Positions 1-9,295 of a stretch of 35,128 nucleotides of DNA are shown piece by piece. Made by a program: the position numbers and the translations under genes. The notes beneath the pieces are model-generated. The model did no database searches. It was not told the DNA's origin and saw only the letters and a list, made by a program, of their open reading frames with translations. Source of the stretch: a virus; the IMG/VR virus record IMGVR_UViG_3300031659_000037, positions 1-35,128 of that record; one strand, 5' to 3'. The first letter of the stretch is position 1. Each line of letters starts with the position of its first letter.

Positions 1-2
1 GG

Positions 3-1304
3 GAGGCTCTTAAAACAGAGGATACTCATGCTAATAGCGTGGCAATTGGAGCGTCTGCCTTAGCGACTCAAAACGCAGGAGCAGATTCTTACAACGTAGC
101 TGTGGGTTACAACGCAGGAACGGCAGTGACCATAGGCGTTCAGAATACTCTTATTGGTGGTCTTGCAGGAGATGCGCTAACTGATTCTGATTTTAACACA
201 GCCGTAGGTCACCTAGCTTTAAGTTCAGACACACTAGGAAGCAGAAGTACTGCTATAGGTATGAACACGCTAAGAGATCAAAACTTTACGTCAGCCACTG
301 AGACTTACAACGTAGCAGTTGGGCATGGTGCAGGTCTATTAGTAACCACAGGCACAAACAACACCCTCGTTGGTGGTCTTGCAGGTGATGCAATTACTAC
401 TGGTGGTGATAACGTCTCCATTGGCTTTTCTTCTTTAAGTTCTACCACTACAGCAACTAACAATAGTGCGTTAGGTACATATGCTTTAAACGCAAATACT
501 ACTGGAGGCAGTAATGTTGCAATGGGCTATAACGCCTTGGGAGCCAATACCACCGCTCCTCATAATACGGCTATAGGCACATCTGCTTTAACTCTTAACA
601 CCACAGGCACCGGAAACGTAGCGGTAGGCGCCTCGGCATTAGATGCTGCTACTACGGGGAATTATAACACCGCAGTGGGTATAGACGCCTTGACAGATCA
701 CACTACCGCATATGGAAACGTAGCGGTAGGTCGATCAGCAGGACACACAACTACAACAGGGGTTCAGAATACTTTTATAGGGGCTTTATGTCGCGCAAGT
801 GCCGTAGGTTCTAACAACGAAACAGTCGCAGGTTATAATGTAATAGGTCAAGGTGCTGGTTACTTTACTGTAGGCACTGATGCTACTCGGTCTTGGCTTT
901 CTGTTGGAGGAACCTCATGGGGAGCAACCTCTGATGAACGACTAAAAAACAACATCGCTACGTCTACTGTAGGCTTGTCGTTTATTAACGATCTACGTCC
1001 TGTCACCTTTGAGTGGAAAACTAAAGGTGAGATTCCTAAAAACTCTGACGGCTACATAGAAGGATCTACGGAAAGATTTAATAATACTGATAAAGTAATA
1101 CATGGCTTTATAGCACAGGAAGTTAAAGCCGTTATTGATGCTCACTCTGATATAGGGAGTGGTCACGGCGTGTGGGAGACTATGCCTGACGGAACTCAAG
1201 CACTTGCGCCAAGTAACTTAGTACCCATGCTCACAAAAGCGATACAAGAACTTTCAACACAACTAGATGCCGCACTTGCTCGCATCACAACTTTAGAAGG
1301 ATAA
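3..1304 (+). CDS. Tail fibre, C-terminal part, with S74 chaperone domain (5' partial)
   Basis: The reading frame is open from base 3 with no stop, so the gene starts outside the window; the GTG at 39 is only an internal codon. The first 300 or so codons are repeats of the NVAVGYNAL / NTAIGTSAL type, the beta-roll pattern of trimeric phage fibres and YadA-like heads. From about base 918 follows an intramolecular chaperone (peptidase S74, endosialidase type): the motif SDERLK has Ser at 930-932 and Lys at 945-947, the spacing of the self-cleavage Ser-Lys pair, then a conserved LRPVTFEWK segment and a C-terminal helix. By family knowledge the chaperone trimerises the fibre and then cuts itself off. 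The role is host recognition at the tail. Internal DNA repeats may allow recombination. Assignment is firm; receptor unknown. Confidence 0.9.
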   Translation, partial: EALKTEDTHANSVAIGASALATQNAGADSYNVAVGYNAGTAVTIGVQNTLIGGLAGDALTDSDFNTAVGHLALSSDTLGSRSTAIGMNTLRDQNFTSATETYNVAVGHGAGLLVTTGTNNTLVGGLAGDAITTGGDNVSIGFSSLSSTTTATNNSALGTYALNANTTGGSNVAMGYNALGANTTAPHNTAIGTSALTLNTTGTGNVAVGASALDAATTGNYNTAVGIDALTDHTTAYGNVAVGRSAGHTTTTGVQNTFIGALCRASAVGSNNETVAGYNVIGQGAGYFTVGTDATRSWLSVGGTSWGATSDERLKNNIATSTVGLSFINDLRPVTFEWKTKGEIPKNSDGYIEGSTERFNNTDKVIHGFIAQEVKAVIDAHSDIGSGHGVWETMPDGTQALAPSNLVPMLTKAIQELSTQLDAALARITTLEG

Positions 1305-1310
1305 ATACAA

Positions 1311-1556
1311 ATGGAAGATAGAACAGAAGACCAACTAGCACAGGACTACTCAGCACTGGGTGACAGCGTAGCAGTAATCACAGACGTAATCGCAGGAGAC
1401 TCTATGGCAGAAGATGATGCCGCAGACCGACAGGATTGTGTTGATAGAAACGTACAGCACCTAGAGCTTATGGTTGCTAAAGATGATTGGGGCGATGAAG
1501 ACTTTACCGCCACTGACTCTGCTATCGCAGCGGGTAATGGGTACACAGCCTCATAG
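1311..1556 (+). CDS. Small acidic protein of unknown function
   Basis: 81 residues, strongly acidic (many Asp and Glu), no cysteine pattern or membrane segment. The ATG lies 6 bases after the tail-fibre stop, with an AGAAGG ribosome binding site inside the end of that gene, so it is co-transcribed and probably translationally coupled. I do not recognise the family. Position directly after a tail fibre suggests a virion or fibre accessory protein, but nothing in the sequence shows this. Confidence 0.65.
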   Translation: MEDRTEDQLAQDYSALGDSVAVITDVIAGDSMAEDDAADRQDCVDRNVQHLELMVAKDDWGDEDFTATDSAIAAGNGYTAS

Positions 1557-1566
1557 GAGAAACATT

Positions 1567-1731
1567 ATGGAACACTTAGCAGAATTATATGTTGTTGCAA
1601 CATCAGTAGTGACTATCGCTAGTGTTATTTGTAATTATACTAAAACACCTAAAGACGATGCCATCGTTGCAAAGGCTTACAAGCTGCTAGAGAAGTTCGC
1701 GTTCCTTGGTAATAAAGCAAAACAAAAATAA
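1567..1731 (+). CDS. Small single-pass membrane protein, holin-like candidate
   Basis: 54 residues. ATG 1567 was chosen over an upstream in-frame ATG because TAGGAGA lies just before it. Residues about 7-24 (YVVATSVVTIASVICNY) form one hydrophobic segment, followed by a Lys-rich cytoplasmic-type tail containing KLLEKFAFLGNKAK. Size and layout fit a small holin or holin-like protein of marine phages, but this is inference; no endolysin is visible nearby. Confidence 0.6.
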   Translation: MEHLAELYVVATSVVTIASVICNYTKTPKDDAIVAKAYKLLEKFAFLGNKAKQK

Positions 1732-1777
1732 TAGACTGCTTTGGCAGTTCAACCCTTAACTAAACTGGAGACTTATG

Positions 1778-2014
1778 ATGGCTAAAAATGAAAAGAAAAC
1801 CATTACTGTCAATGAAGTAGAACACAACATTGAAGACCTAACCGAGCAACAAATTGCGATGGTTAACCACATTGCTGATCTGGACAAGAAGCTAGGAAGC
1901 CTTGGCTTTAACTTAGATCAGCTAAACGTAGGCCGAGAGGCTTTTGTCAATATGCTCGCGGCATCTCTTGCCAAAGCAAAGAATGCCGAAGATGCAATAG
2001 AAGTAGACGGATGA
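1778..2014 (+). CDS. Small coiled-coil protein, DUF6447-like
   Basis: 78 residues. Two adjacent ATGs exist (1775 and 1778); CTGGAG at 1765-1770 is better spaced for 1778. The N-terminus is a short beta segment (KKTITVNEVEHNIEDL) followed by a helix with heptad-like leucines. From memory this pattern (ITVNG.EY.LEDL followed by a coil) resembles DUF6447 proteins, small phage proteins of unknown function. It lies 1 base before the next virion gene and belongs to the same transcript. Confidence 0.6.
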   Translation: MAKNEKKTITVNEVEHNIEDLTEQQIAMVNHIADLDKKLGSLGFNLDQLNVGREAFVNMLAASLAKAKNAEDAIEVDG

Positions 2015-2015
2015 T

Positions 2016-3959
2016 ATGCCCTTACAAAAGTTACAGTTCAGGCCCGGAGTAAACAGAGAAACCACTTCGTATAGTAACGAGGGCGGTTGGTTTGACTGTG
2101 ACAAAGTAAGGTTCCGTTTCGGCACCCCAGAGAAAATAGGCGGCTGGGAAAAATATTCAGGTAAGAGCTTTCTAGGCACTTGCCGAGCATTAAAGCCCTT
2201 TGTCGCGCTACAAGGCGAAAGCTACTTGGGCGTCGGAACGCATCTAAAATACTACATCAACGAGGGTGGGGGTTATAACGACATAACCCCTATCCGCGAA
2301 ACAACTGCCGCGGGCGACGTTACGTTTGCCGCGGTCAACGGATCATCTACCCTTACCATTACTGACTCTAACCACGGGGCTAGTCAAAATGATTTCGTTA
2401 CCTTTAGTGGTGCGGCCTCTTTAGGCGGTGTAATCACGGCTGCGGTATTAAACCAAGAATATCAAATCACTAGGATCGTTAGCATAAACGCTTTTGAAGT
2501 GGTTGCCAGAGAAGTGGCCTCGTTAAACGACATCACCATAGAGGGTCAATACACCCCTACTCCTGTAGCGGCCAATGGGTCCGATACAGGTAATGGCGGC
2601 GGTTCTATTGTTGGTACATATCAAATTACCGTTGGTTTGGACACAACCGTATCTGGAGCCGGGTGGGGCGCGGGCACATGGTCTCGCGGAACATGGGGTT
2701 CTGCTGCTAACCTAACTGCGGTTGGTGACACGCTGCGTATTTGGAGCCACGATAACTTCGGTGAAGACTTAATTATTAATGTTCGCAACGGCGGCATTTA
2801 TTACTGGGACAAATCCACCAGTTCTGCTCCTTTTACACCTGCGGTAGAGCTATCGCAACTTGCTGGCGCAGACGCTACGACGCCGACTATCGCTAAACAG
2901 GTCATGATTTCGGATCGTGACAGGCACGTAATTGTGTTTGGTTGTGATGCACAAGATAATATTGGTGTTCAAGACCCCTTACTCATTCGTTTTTCCGATC
3001 AGGAAAACCCACTGGTTTGGTCTGCTCAAGCAACTAACACGGCAGGTGATCTACGAATCGGTACAGGCTCTGAAATAATCACGGCCATCGAAACACGTCA
3101 ACAGATACTGGTGTTTACTGATAAATCCTTACACGCTATGCAATATTTAGGACCACCGTTTACCTTTGGTATTTCGATGTTGTCTGAAAACATTACAATA
3201 GCCAGTCCTTTAGCCGCAATTGCCGTAGATGACATGGTTATGTGGATGGGCGAGCAAGAGTTTTACCTATACACCGGCCAAGTTCAAAAGTTGCCGTGTT
3301 CTGTACGATCTTACGTTTTTAATGATTTTAACCAAGACCAAGCAGAAAAAGTTACCGCAGCCGTAAACTCCTCATACTCTGAAATTTGGTGGTTTTACCC
3401 TTCTGCTACCGTAACTAATGGTTTGATGAACCAGAATATAGACCGGTACGTGGTTTATAACTATCAAGAACAAGTTTGGTCTTATGGGACTTTGGCAAGA
3501 AGTGCGTGGATTGACCGCGGAATCGGCCAATATCCTATTGCCGCAAGCTTAGACGGGTATTTGTATTACCATGAATTTGGTAATGATGACGGCAGTGTTA
3601 ATCCACCCGCCGGTATAAACTCTTATATAGAGAGCAGCCAAATGTCGCTGGGTGCTGGAGATAACTTTGTATTGTTAAGCAAGCTTATCCCGGACGTAAC
3701 CTTTGACGGCTCGTCCTCACCTTCGCCAAATGTAGACTTTACCTTCCAAACAAGGCGTTTTCCGGGTTCCGCGTATGACCAAACTACTGTCAGTGACATT
3801 ATTCGGTCCTCTACGGTCCCAGTTGAGCAGTTTACCGATCAGGTACGACTTCGTATGCGCGGTCGGTCGTTTGCATTAAAAATAGAATCAGATAACACGG
3901 GTGTTGAGTGGAGACTAGGAACACCGCGTGTAGAACTAAGACCGGATGGACGTAGATGA
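2016..3959 (+). CDS. Virion protein, probable P22 gp10-like DNA-stabilising/tail protein
   Basis: 647 residues, rich in beta-strand and Trp/Tyr/Gly motifs. The N-terminus has FRPGVNRETTSYSNEGGW followed by DKVRFRFGTPEKIGGW, a signature I associate with phage stabilisation proteins (Phage_stabilise, P22 gp10 type) of marine and alphaproteobacterial podoviruses. Family members close the portal channel and form part of the short tail, often as a beta-propeller. The middle (about residues 280-450) has repeated strand blocks consistent with propeller blades. Longer than P22 gp10 (about 470 residues). It starts the coupled virion operon. Structural role is likely; the exact one is inferred. Confidence 0.65.
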   Translation: MPLQKLQFRPGVNRETTSYSNEGGWFDCDKVRFRFGTPEKIGGWEKYSGKSFLGTCRALKPFVALQGESYLGVGTHLKYYINEGGGYNDITPIRETTAAGDVTFAAVNGSSTLTITDSNHGASQNDFVTFSGAASLGGVITAAVLNQEYQITRIVSINAFEVVAREVASLNDITIEGQYTPTPVAANGSDTGNGGGSIVGTYQITVGLDTTVSGAGWGAGTWSRGTWGSAANLTAVGDTLRIWSHDNFGEDLIINVRNGGIYYWDKSTSSAPFTPAVELSQLAGADATTPTIAKQVMISDRDRHVIVFGCDAQDNIGVQDPLLIRFSDQENPLVWSAQATNTAGDLRIGTGSEIITAIETRQQILVFTDKSLHAMQYLGPPFTFGISMLSENITIASPLAAIAVDDMVMWMGEQEFYLYTGQVQKLPCSVRSYVFNDFNQDQAEKVTAAVNSSYSEIWWFYPSATVTNGLMNQNIDRYVVYNYQEQVWSYGTLARSAWIDRGIGQYPIAASLDGYLYYHEFGNDDGSVNPPAGINSYIESSQMSLGAGDNFVLLSKLIPDVTFDGSSSPSPNVDFTFQTRRFPGSAYDQTTVSDIIRSSTVPVEQFTDQVRLRMRGRSFALKIESDNTGVEWRLGTPRVELRPDGRR

Positions 3960-4252
3960 GCAGAGGCTTAGTACAACCGTTATTTCCGAATGCGCCACCT
4001 GAGTACACCTCAGAGTATATGGCAGAAGTAACTCGTGCTTTTTCGGTTTTTCTCCAACAAGTAAATAACCCCGGTCCGTGGCAGGCGTCAGCTTTGACTT
4101 TGCCAAACCTACAGACCGACAACTATAACCTTCCTCTTGGTGGTGTTTTTCAGTACGGCGATGAATTGCGCATAACTGTTGCCAACATGCCGTACCTTAG
4201 AGGATCACAAGCAGCGGGGGCCGTGGGTAATGTCACGGTGACAATAACATGA
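3956..4252 (+). CDS. Small virion-operon protein, unknown function
   Basis: 98 residues, overlapping the previous gene by the ATGA tetranucleotide. Begins MSRGLVQPLFPNAPPEYTSEY, then a helical stretch and a beta-rich C-terminus ending NVTVTIT. I do not recognise the family. Tight coupling between two genes of the structural run suggests a small tail or head-tail component; no motif confirms this. Confidence 0.65.
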   Translation: MSRGLVQPLFPNAPPEYTSEYMAEVTRAFSVFLQQVNNPGPWQASALTLPNLQTDNYNLPLGGVFQYGDELRITVANMPYLRGSQAAGAVGNVTVTIT

Positions 4253-4482
4253 GTGATGGAACTATTATTTCAATGCCGGACGGCAGCAAATGGAAACCTT
4301 CTACTAGCAGGGACGTAGTACATTGTGTTACATGTACCAATAAGGTTGATACGCCAGCCGAAATTGCTTCTTATCCAACAGGAAATTGTCCTCAATGCGG
4401 TTCGCCATGGACTGGAGAAGAGAACCGCAGTACAATAATACAGGTAACCATGCCTGAAAGCATTACTGGTGGAGCGGGATAA
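4249..4482 (+). CDS. Zinc-ribbon protein
   Basis: 77 residues with two knuckles, CVTC (about residues 27-30) and CPQC (about 46-49), spaced as in a rubredoxin-like zinc ribbon. Starts with a four-base ATGA overlap with the gene upstream. Phage zinc-ribbon proteins often bind nucleic acid or act as small assembly factors; the structural-operon location does not decide between these. Confidence 0.7.
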   Translation: MSDGTIISMPDGSKWKPSTSRDVVHCVTCTNKVDTPAEIASYPTGNCPQCGSPWTGEENRSTIIQVTMPESITGGAG

Positions 4483-6320
4483 TGGCAAAAGCAGCGTTAA
4501 AAGATGAAAAACTAGAAATCGAGGAAATCGAGGAAATCGAGGAAATCGAGGAAATCGAGGAAATCGAGGAAATCGAGGAGCTTGAAGTCCCGACCGGTGG
4601 TATTGGCGATTTTGTCATGGACGATGACGAACTCGAAGCAGCTTACGGAGATGACTCCGAAACAGATGCTAAAGAAGAGTTTGGTGACAACGGTATAGCA
4701 CAATTTCCGGCGCTTGCAGAGCGCATGGCTAAGTATGGTCGAAACGAAGACAACATGCTGGCTCACGTTGCGGAGGGTGAATTAGTCATCCCAGCACAAT
4801 TCCTCGAAGACGAGGTAATGAAGCAACGTATTTACGATATTCTTACAGAAGCCGGGGTTGAAGACCCTGAAGCTTATGTTGTTGGCGCAGAAGCTAACGA
4901 TCTTAACCCTACCACAGGCTTACCTGAGTTCTTTTTGAAGAAACTATTCAAAGGTATTGGTAAGGCTATTAAAGGCGTTATTAAGGTTATTAAGAAAATA
5001 GCGCCTATTGTATTGCCTATTGTATTGGCGATGACGCCCCTCGGACCAATTTATGGTGCCGCGCTGGGTTCAGGTCTTGGAACACTGCTAAACGGTGGTA
5101 GTATAAAAGACGCTTTGAAGTCTGCACTGATAGCGGGTGCTATCGGTGGCGTAACCGCTGGTTTCACGGGTGACACTGGTTCCTTCACTGGAAACGTTGG
5201 CGAAGCTGCTTCAGGGTTTACTGCACGTGTTGGTCAAACCGTGTCCGGTGCAGGTTCTACCTTTACCGGTGGCGGATTTAAAGGAGACGGTAATTTATTC
5301 AGTAGCTACGTGCCAAAAGCTAGCGCAGAAATAGCTACAGCCGCGGAACTTGCATCTCTACCCGTTTTTCAAGGCGCAGAATCTGCGGCTCAAGGTGTGG
5401 AAGCTGCGACTTCACTTGGGTCTCTACCCGTTTTTGGAGACACGGTAACTGCGGCTCAAATTGCATCGGACAGCGTAGTAAGAACAGGCGCGGATCTTGC
5501 GGGTGCTGGCGCGGATCTTGCGGGTGCGGGTGCGGATCTTGCGGATGACGCAGGTCGTTCCCTCTTAGAGAAAACCGGCGATGTTATGTTCCGCGGTGGT
5601 CAAACACCAGAGGTCATAGCAGGACTAAAAGAAACTGCTAAACAAACATACCTTGCCGACATGGCGGCTTCCGGGATTACTCCGACAGAAGCGGGGCTTA
5701 AAGCGGCTCAAGCTGCGGCAGGACCCGGACTAATTACTAGGTTTGGCCCCTCCGCATTAGCTGGAACGGCAGTTGCCGCAGGCGCAGGGTTCTTTGACGT
5801 ACCTGAAATGGAACAGGCTAATTTCTTAGACTATAATTCAGATGGTACGCTTGTTACAGGTAGAGATTTGATTGATGATGATCCCGGCAAATTCTTGGTT
5901 AAAAACCTTGGCGAAATGCAATTGAACGAAGAAACAGGTGAATATGAGCCTATAACTACTGATCTAGCCATTATGGGTGAAGATGCAGCGGGTTATGTGC
6001 CGCCAGAACAGGTTATGCCTGCAATGTCTCCAATTGAGCCACAACGATATTTAACGTCCAGTACCCCCGGCGGACCGTTTGCACGTCCTTACGTGACAGC
6101 CGCAGAGGGTGGACCCATTTTCCCGCGCCGCAACGGCGGCATAGCGCCTGACGAAGGTACTGCGGGTGAAGACAGCGTTCGAGCCATGTTAATGCCCGGT
6201 GAGTTTGTAATGACTACCGACGCAGTACGTGGTTTAGGAAACGGTAATCTTAACAACGGTATCAAGAATATGTATTCGGTAATGCGAAATCTTGAAAGCC
6301 GTGGGAGGCAAATGGCGTAA
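4482..6320 (+). CDS. Large virion protein with Glu-Ile-Glu repeat and hydrophobic core, probable internal/ejection protein
   Basis: 612 residues; start overlaps the previous stop by one base (TAATG). Near the N-terminus an acidic EIE triplet is repeated seven times. Residues about 90-150 carry MLAHVAEGELVIPAQFL and the C-terminus AMLMPGEFVMTTDAVRG, two versions of an ML..GE.V motif I associate with marine phage virion proteins. Residues about 159-232 are basic, then strongly hydrophobic and Gly/Ala-rich (KKIAPIVLPIVLAMTPLG), able to enter a membrane. A second repeat (GADLAGA, three copies) is near residue 340. The picture fits a protein ejected with the DNA or an internal tail protein; the role is inferred. 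Confidence 0.65.
   Translation: MAKAALKDEKLEIEEIEEIEEIEEIEEIEEIEELEVPTGGIGDFVMDDDELEAAYGDDSETDAKEEFGDNGIAQFPALAERMAKYGRNEDNMLAHVAEGELVIPAQFLEDEVMKQRIYDILTEAGVEDPEAYVVGAEANDLNPTTGLPEFFLKKLFKGIGKAIKGVIKVIKKIAPIVLPIVLAMTPLGPIYGAALGSGLGTLLNGGSIKDALKSALIAGAIGGVTAGFTGDTGSFTGNVGEAASGFTARVGQTVSGAGSTFTGGGFKGDGNLFSSYVPKASAEIATAAELASLPVFQGAESAAQGVEAATSLGSLPVFGDTVTAAQIASDSVVRTGADLAGAGADLAGAGADLADDAGRSLLEKTGDVMFRGGQTPEVIAGLKETAKQTYLADMAASGITPTEAGLKAAQAAAGPGLITRFGPSALAGTAVAAGAGFFDVPEMEQANFLDYNSDGTLVTGRDLIDDDPGKFLVKNLGEMQLNEETGEYEPITTDLAIMGEDAAGYVPPEQVMPAMSPIEPQRYLTSSTPGGPFARPYVTAAEGGPIFPRRNGGIAPDEGTAGEDSVRAMLMPGEFVMTTDAVRGLGNGNLNNGIKNMYSVMRNLESRGRQMA
4515..4577 (+). repeat. Seven perfect 9-bp tandem repeats (GAAATCGAG)
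   Basis: Seven exact head-to-tail copies of GAAATCGAG, each encoding Glu-Ile-Glu, inside the 612-residue virion gene. Because the unit is a multiple of three, slippage would lengthen or shorten the acidic helix without breaking the frame. Confidence 0.95.
5490..5544 (+). repeat. Three-copy 21-bp repeat (GADLAGA)
   Basis: GCGGATCTTGCGGGTGC starts at 5490 and 5511, with a shorter copy at 5532, giving a 21-bp period and the protein repeat ADLAGAG. It keeps the frame of the 612-residue virion protein. Confidence 0.85.
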
Positions 6321-9295
6321 TGGCTGAACAATCCACACAGATAGTCCGCGAAGCCCCGGAAATTGAGGCCTACAAGCTAGGTCTACTACAATCGGCTAAA
6401 GCACTTGCTGACCAAGGCCAAACTATTCCGCCCTATATGGTTGCGGAAATGTCTGGCCTCCAGATCAAAGCAACTGAACTCGCGGAAGCGGGTATTGGCG
6501 GTTATCAACCTTATTTAGAAGAAGCTGGTTTTACCCTTGACGATGCACAACTGGCCATGAAAGGTAAGACTATAGACCCTATCACCGGTCTACCGGTAGA
6601 TGTTAAAAATAAGTACCAAGACGAAGCGTCAGCACTTATGACCGCGGGCGCGGCACAAATTCCCGGCCAAGTAACCGCGGGTCAACAAGGTATTACTGAC
6701 GCTATTAATTACGGAAAAACCGCAACGAGCACCGCAACCACTGCTTTAGATCAAGCCGCAACCGGTGCACGGACCGCGGCTACTGATGGACAAACAGCTT
6801 TAGATCAAGCTGGAGCACAAATTCCCGGTGTGATAAGTGATGTACAGGCCGGTAACACGGCTGCAAACCTCGCAGCATCACAAGCAGCAACTCGTGCTGG
6901 TGAAACAGGTATCACTGACGCTCTAGGCACACAATTAGGCGCGGCCAACACTGCTGCTCGTGGTCTTGCCGCCACCGCGGGTCAAGCGGGCATCGCACAA
7001 GCTGCAACAACGCAAGCTGAACTACTAGCGGCCCGTGACGCGGCTAACGCCGCGGCTCAAACATCTGGAACGGCTACTGATACTGCCATTGCAAACGCAC
7101 GTCAGGCTGTTACCGGTGCTGGAACAGGTCTAAGTCAAGCAGGAATTGGTGGTTTAGCTGCGGCACAAGCTGCGGGGACGGCATCACAAGAAGCTATTAA
7201 TGCAGCACGGGCCACAGCCGCCGGAGGAGCGCAAGCACTTGGCGCAGCCGGGTTAGCCGGTTCGGATGCCGCAGCACAAGCAGGTTTAGGCGCTAGATTA
7301 GGTGCGGCTGGAACGGCGGCAGGTTTAGCAGGCACGTCTGATGCTTCGCGGACCGCGGCTCAACAAGCTAGTGCTGGAGGTCTCGGCGCTTATGAAAGAG
7401 CTATGGGCGGTATTGACGATGTTGCAGCAGCGGCTAGAAATGTTGCAGGTCAAGCTCGAACAGGTGGCCAAACGGCGGCTCAACAAGCCGCGGCACAGAC
7501 AGAATCTGCTATTACGGGTGCCAGAGGTATTACTTCTGACGCAGCGCAAGCTTTACAACAAGCTGGAGCATTAGGTACTCAAACAGCACAATCAGGAATT
7601 GCCGGTTTAGCCGGTACTACAGGTGCTTACGATCCTGCTTCTGCGGGTTCGTTTATGAACCAATACGAAGATGCGGCGGTTCAGCAAGCTTTGGCAGACG
7701 TTAGACGTGCTGGCGATATTCAACAGCAGGGCATAGATGCTCAAGCAGTAAGTGCTGGCGCTTTTGGCGGATCACGTCAAGCAGTAGCACAAGGCGAGCT
7801 TAACCGAAATGTTCTTGAACAACAGGGCCGTACTGCGGCTGGAATGCGTCAGCAAGGGTTTGAAAGTGCTTCACAAAGAGCGCAACAAGCTTTTGAATCA
7901 CAACAAGCTAGAGGACAGCAGGCTGCACAGCTTACTGGGTCGCTTGGCGCACAAGGTGCTTCGGCGGGCATACAAGCCGCGCAAGCAGCAGGGCAACTTG
8001 GTTTGTCCGCGGAAGAATTAGCGGCTCGAACTGCGCAACAGCAAGGTCAATTAGGCCTTTCCGCAGAGCAGTTAGCGGCTACAACCGGTATGTCGGCAGA
8101 ACAGTTGGCACAGCAAGGTGCTACTCAAGGCGGACAGTTAGGTCTTTCTGCTTTTGGTCAATCCGGTCAGCAACAAATGGCTGCGGAACAACTTGCGGCT
8201 TCAAACTTGGCACAATCTGGTCAGTTAGGTCAGTCTGCCGAGCAGTTAGCCGGTCAGTTGGGTATGTCCGCTGCGCAGTTGCAAGGTCAATTGGCGGGAC
8301 AGGCTGCTCAAATGGGTATCAGCGCAGAACAGTTGGCGGGACAATTAATTAACCAGCAAGCTCAGACTGGAATGTCGGCTCAACAATTATTGGCGTCTAC
8401 TTCACAGCAAGCAGGACAGCTTGGTTTGTCTGCCGAGCAGTTAGCGGCACAAACAGCACAACAACAAGCACAAACCGGTATGAGCGCCGCCGAAATGGCT
8501 CAAAGAGGCGCACAAGCAGGAGGCCAAATAGGTCTTCAGGCTCAACAGCAAGGTGCTACTTTAGGTTTGAACGCTGAACAAATGGCTTCTGCTAATGCTC
8601 AAGCACTTGCTCAATCCGGTATGAGCCTGCAACAGCTTGCTTCACAAACCGGTATGAGTGCAGCGCAGTTAGCAGGACAATTAGGACAGCAAACAGGCGC
8701 GTTAGCCATGCAAGGCGTTGGACAGCAGGCGGACATCGCCTCACGGGCCGCGCAATTGGGTATATCTGCCGAGCAATTGGCGGGTCAGTTAGCCGGTCAA
8801 GCAGGACAGTTTGGTCAAGGCCAAGCTGGGATGATGATGCAAGGTTCACAACAAGGTGCCGCTCTTGGTTTACAAGGTGCCGAGCTACAAGGCCGTATGG
8901 GCGAAGGTATTGCCGGTCTTGGAACGTCTTACGGTCAACTTGGTCTACAACAAGGTGAAGGCCTTAGTCAGCTTGGCTTACGTCAAGCCGCTCTTGGCGA
9001 GCTAAAACAAAACTTAGGTCAGAAAGAAGCTGGGTTTGTCTTCGATGTTGGCAAGCAGCAGCAAGCACAAGATCAAGCGAATCTGGAAGCATCACGTAAA
9101 ACAACGGTTGAACAACAGTATGAGCCGTATCAACGTGTAGCGTTCTTATCTGATATTTATAAGGGAGCGCCGTCTAGCCAGATGGCTGTATCACAACAAT
9201 CAGGTGGTGGTGTATCACCTGCTCAATCTATACTAGGATTGGGTGTAGCAGGCTTGTCGGCAACGGCGGGTGCTAAAAAAGCGGGGTTATTTTAA
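6320..9295 (+). CDS. Large Ala/Gln/Gly-rich repeat protein of the virion
   Basis: 991 residues; start overlaps the upstream stop by one base, with GGGAGG at 6302. Three parts are visible: an Ala/Thr-rich helical region (residues about 90-430); a conserved block (about 435-545) containing AVSAGAFGGSRQAVAQGE and a Gln-rich helix, recurrent in marine and roseophage virion proteins; and residues about 560-830 with some 13 copies of an 11-20 residue unit built on G(L/M/I)SAEQLA. The C-terminus ends in a Gly/Ala hydrophobic segment (GLGVAGLSATAGAKKAGLF). Composition predicts a long helical or coiled filament. It is likely an internal or ejected virion protein; no enzymatic motif seen. Confidence 0.65.
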   Translation: MAEQSTQIVREAPEIEAYKLGLLQSAKALADQGQTIPPYMVAEMSGLQIKATELAEAGIGGYQPYLEEAGFTLDDAQLAMKGKTIDPITGLPVDVKNKYQDEASALMTAGAAQIPGQVTAGQQGITDAINYGKTATSTATTALDQAATGARTAATDGQTALDQAGAQIPGVISDVQAGNTAANLAASQAATRAGETGITDALGTQLGAANTAARGLAATAGQAGIAQAATTQAELLAARDAANAAAQTSGTATDTAIANARQAVTGAGTGLSQAGIGGLAAAQAAGTASQEAINAARATAAGGAQALGAAGLAGSDAAAQAGLGARLGAAGTAAGLAGTSDASRTAAQQASAGGLGAYERAMGGIDDVAAAARNVAGQARTGGQTAAQQAAAQTESAITGARGITSDAAQALQQAGALGTQTAQSGIAGLAGTTGAYDPASAGSFMNQYEDAAVQQALADVRRAGDIQQQGIDAQAVSAGAFGGSRQAVAQGELNRNVLEQQGRTAAGMRQQGFESASQRAQQAFESQQARGQQAAQLTGSLGAQGASAGIQAAQAAGQLGLSAEELAARTAQQQGQLGLSAEQLAATTGMSAEQLAQQGATQGGQLGLSAFGQSGQQQMAAEQLAASNLAQSGQLGQSAEQLAGQLGMSAAQLQGQLAGQAAQMGISAEQLAGQLINQQAQTGMSAQQLLASTSQQAGQLGLSAEQLAAQTAQQQAQTGMSAAEMAQRGAQAGGQIGLQAQQQGATLGLNAEQMASANAQALAQSGMSLQQLASQTGMSAAQLAGQLGQQTGALAMQGVGQQADIASRAAQLGISAEQLAGQLAGQAGQFGQGQAGMMMQGSQQGAALGLQGAELQGRMGEGIAGLGTSYGQLGLQQGEGLSQLGLRQAALGELKQNLGQKEAGFVFDVGKQQQAQDQANLEASRKTTVEQQYEPYQRVAFLSDIYKGAPSSQMAVSQQSGGGVSPAQSILGLGVAGLSATAGAKKAGLF

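Noticed and set aside
39-1304. GTG at 39 as the tail-fibre start
   Set aside because: The frame is open back to base 3 and the repeat pattern begins there, so the gene is cut by the window.
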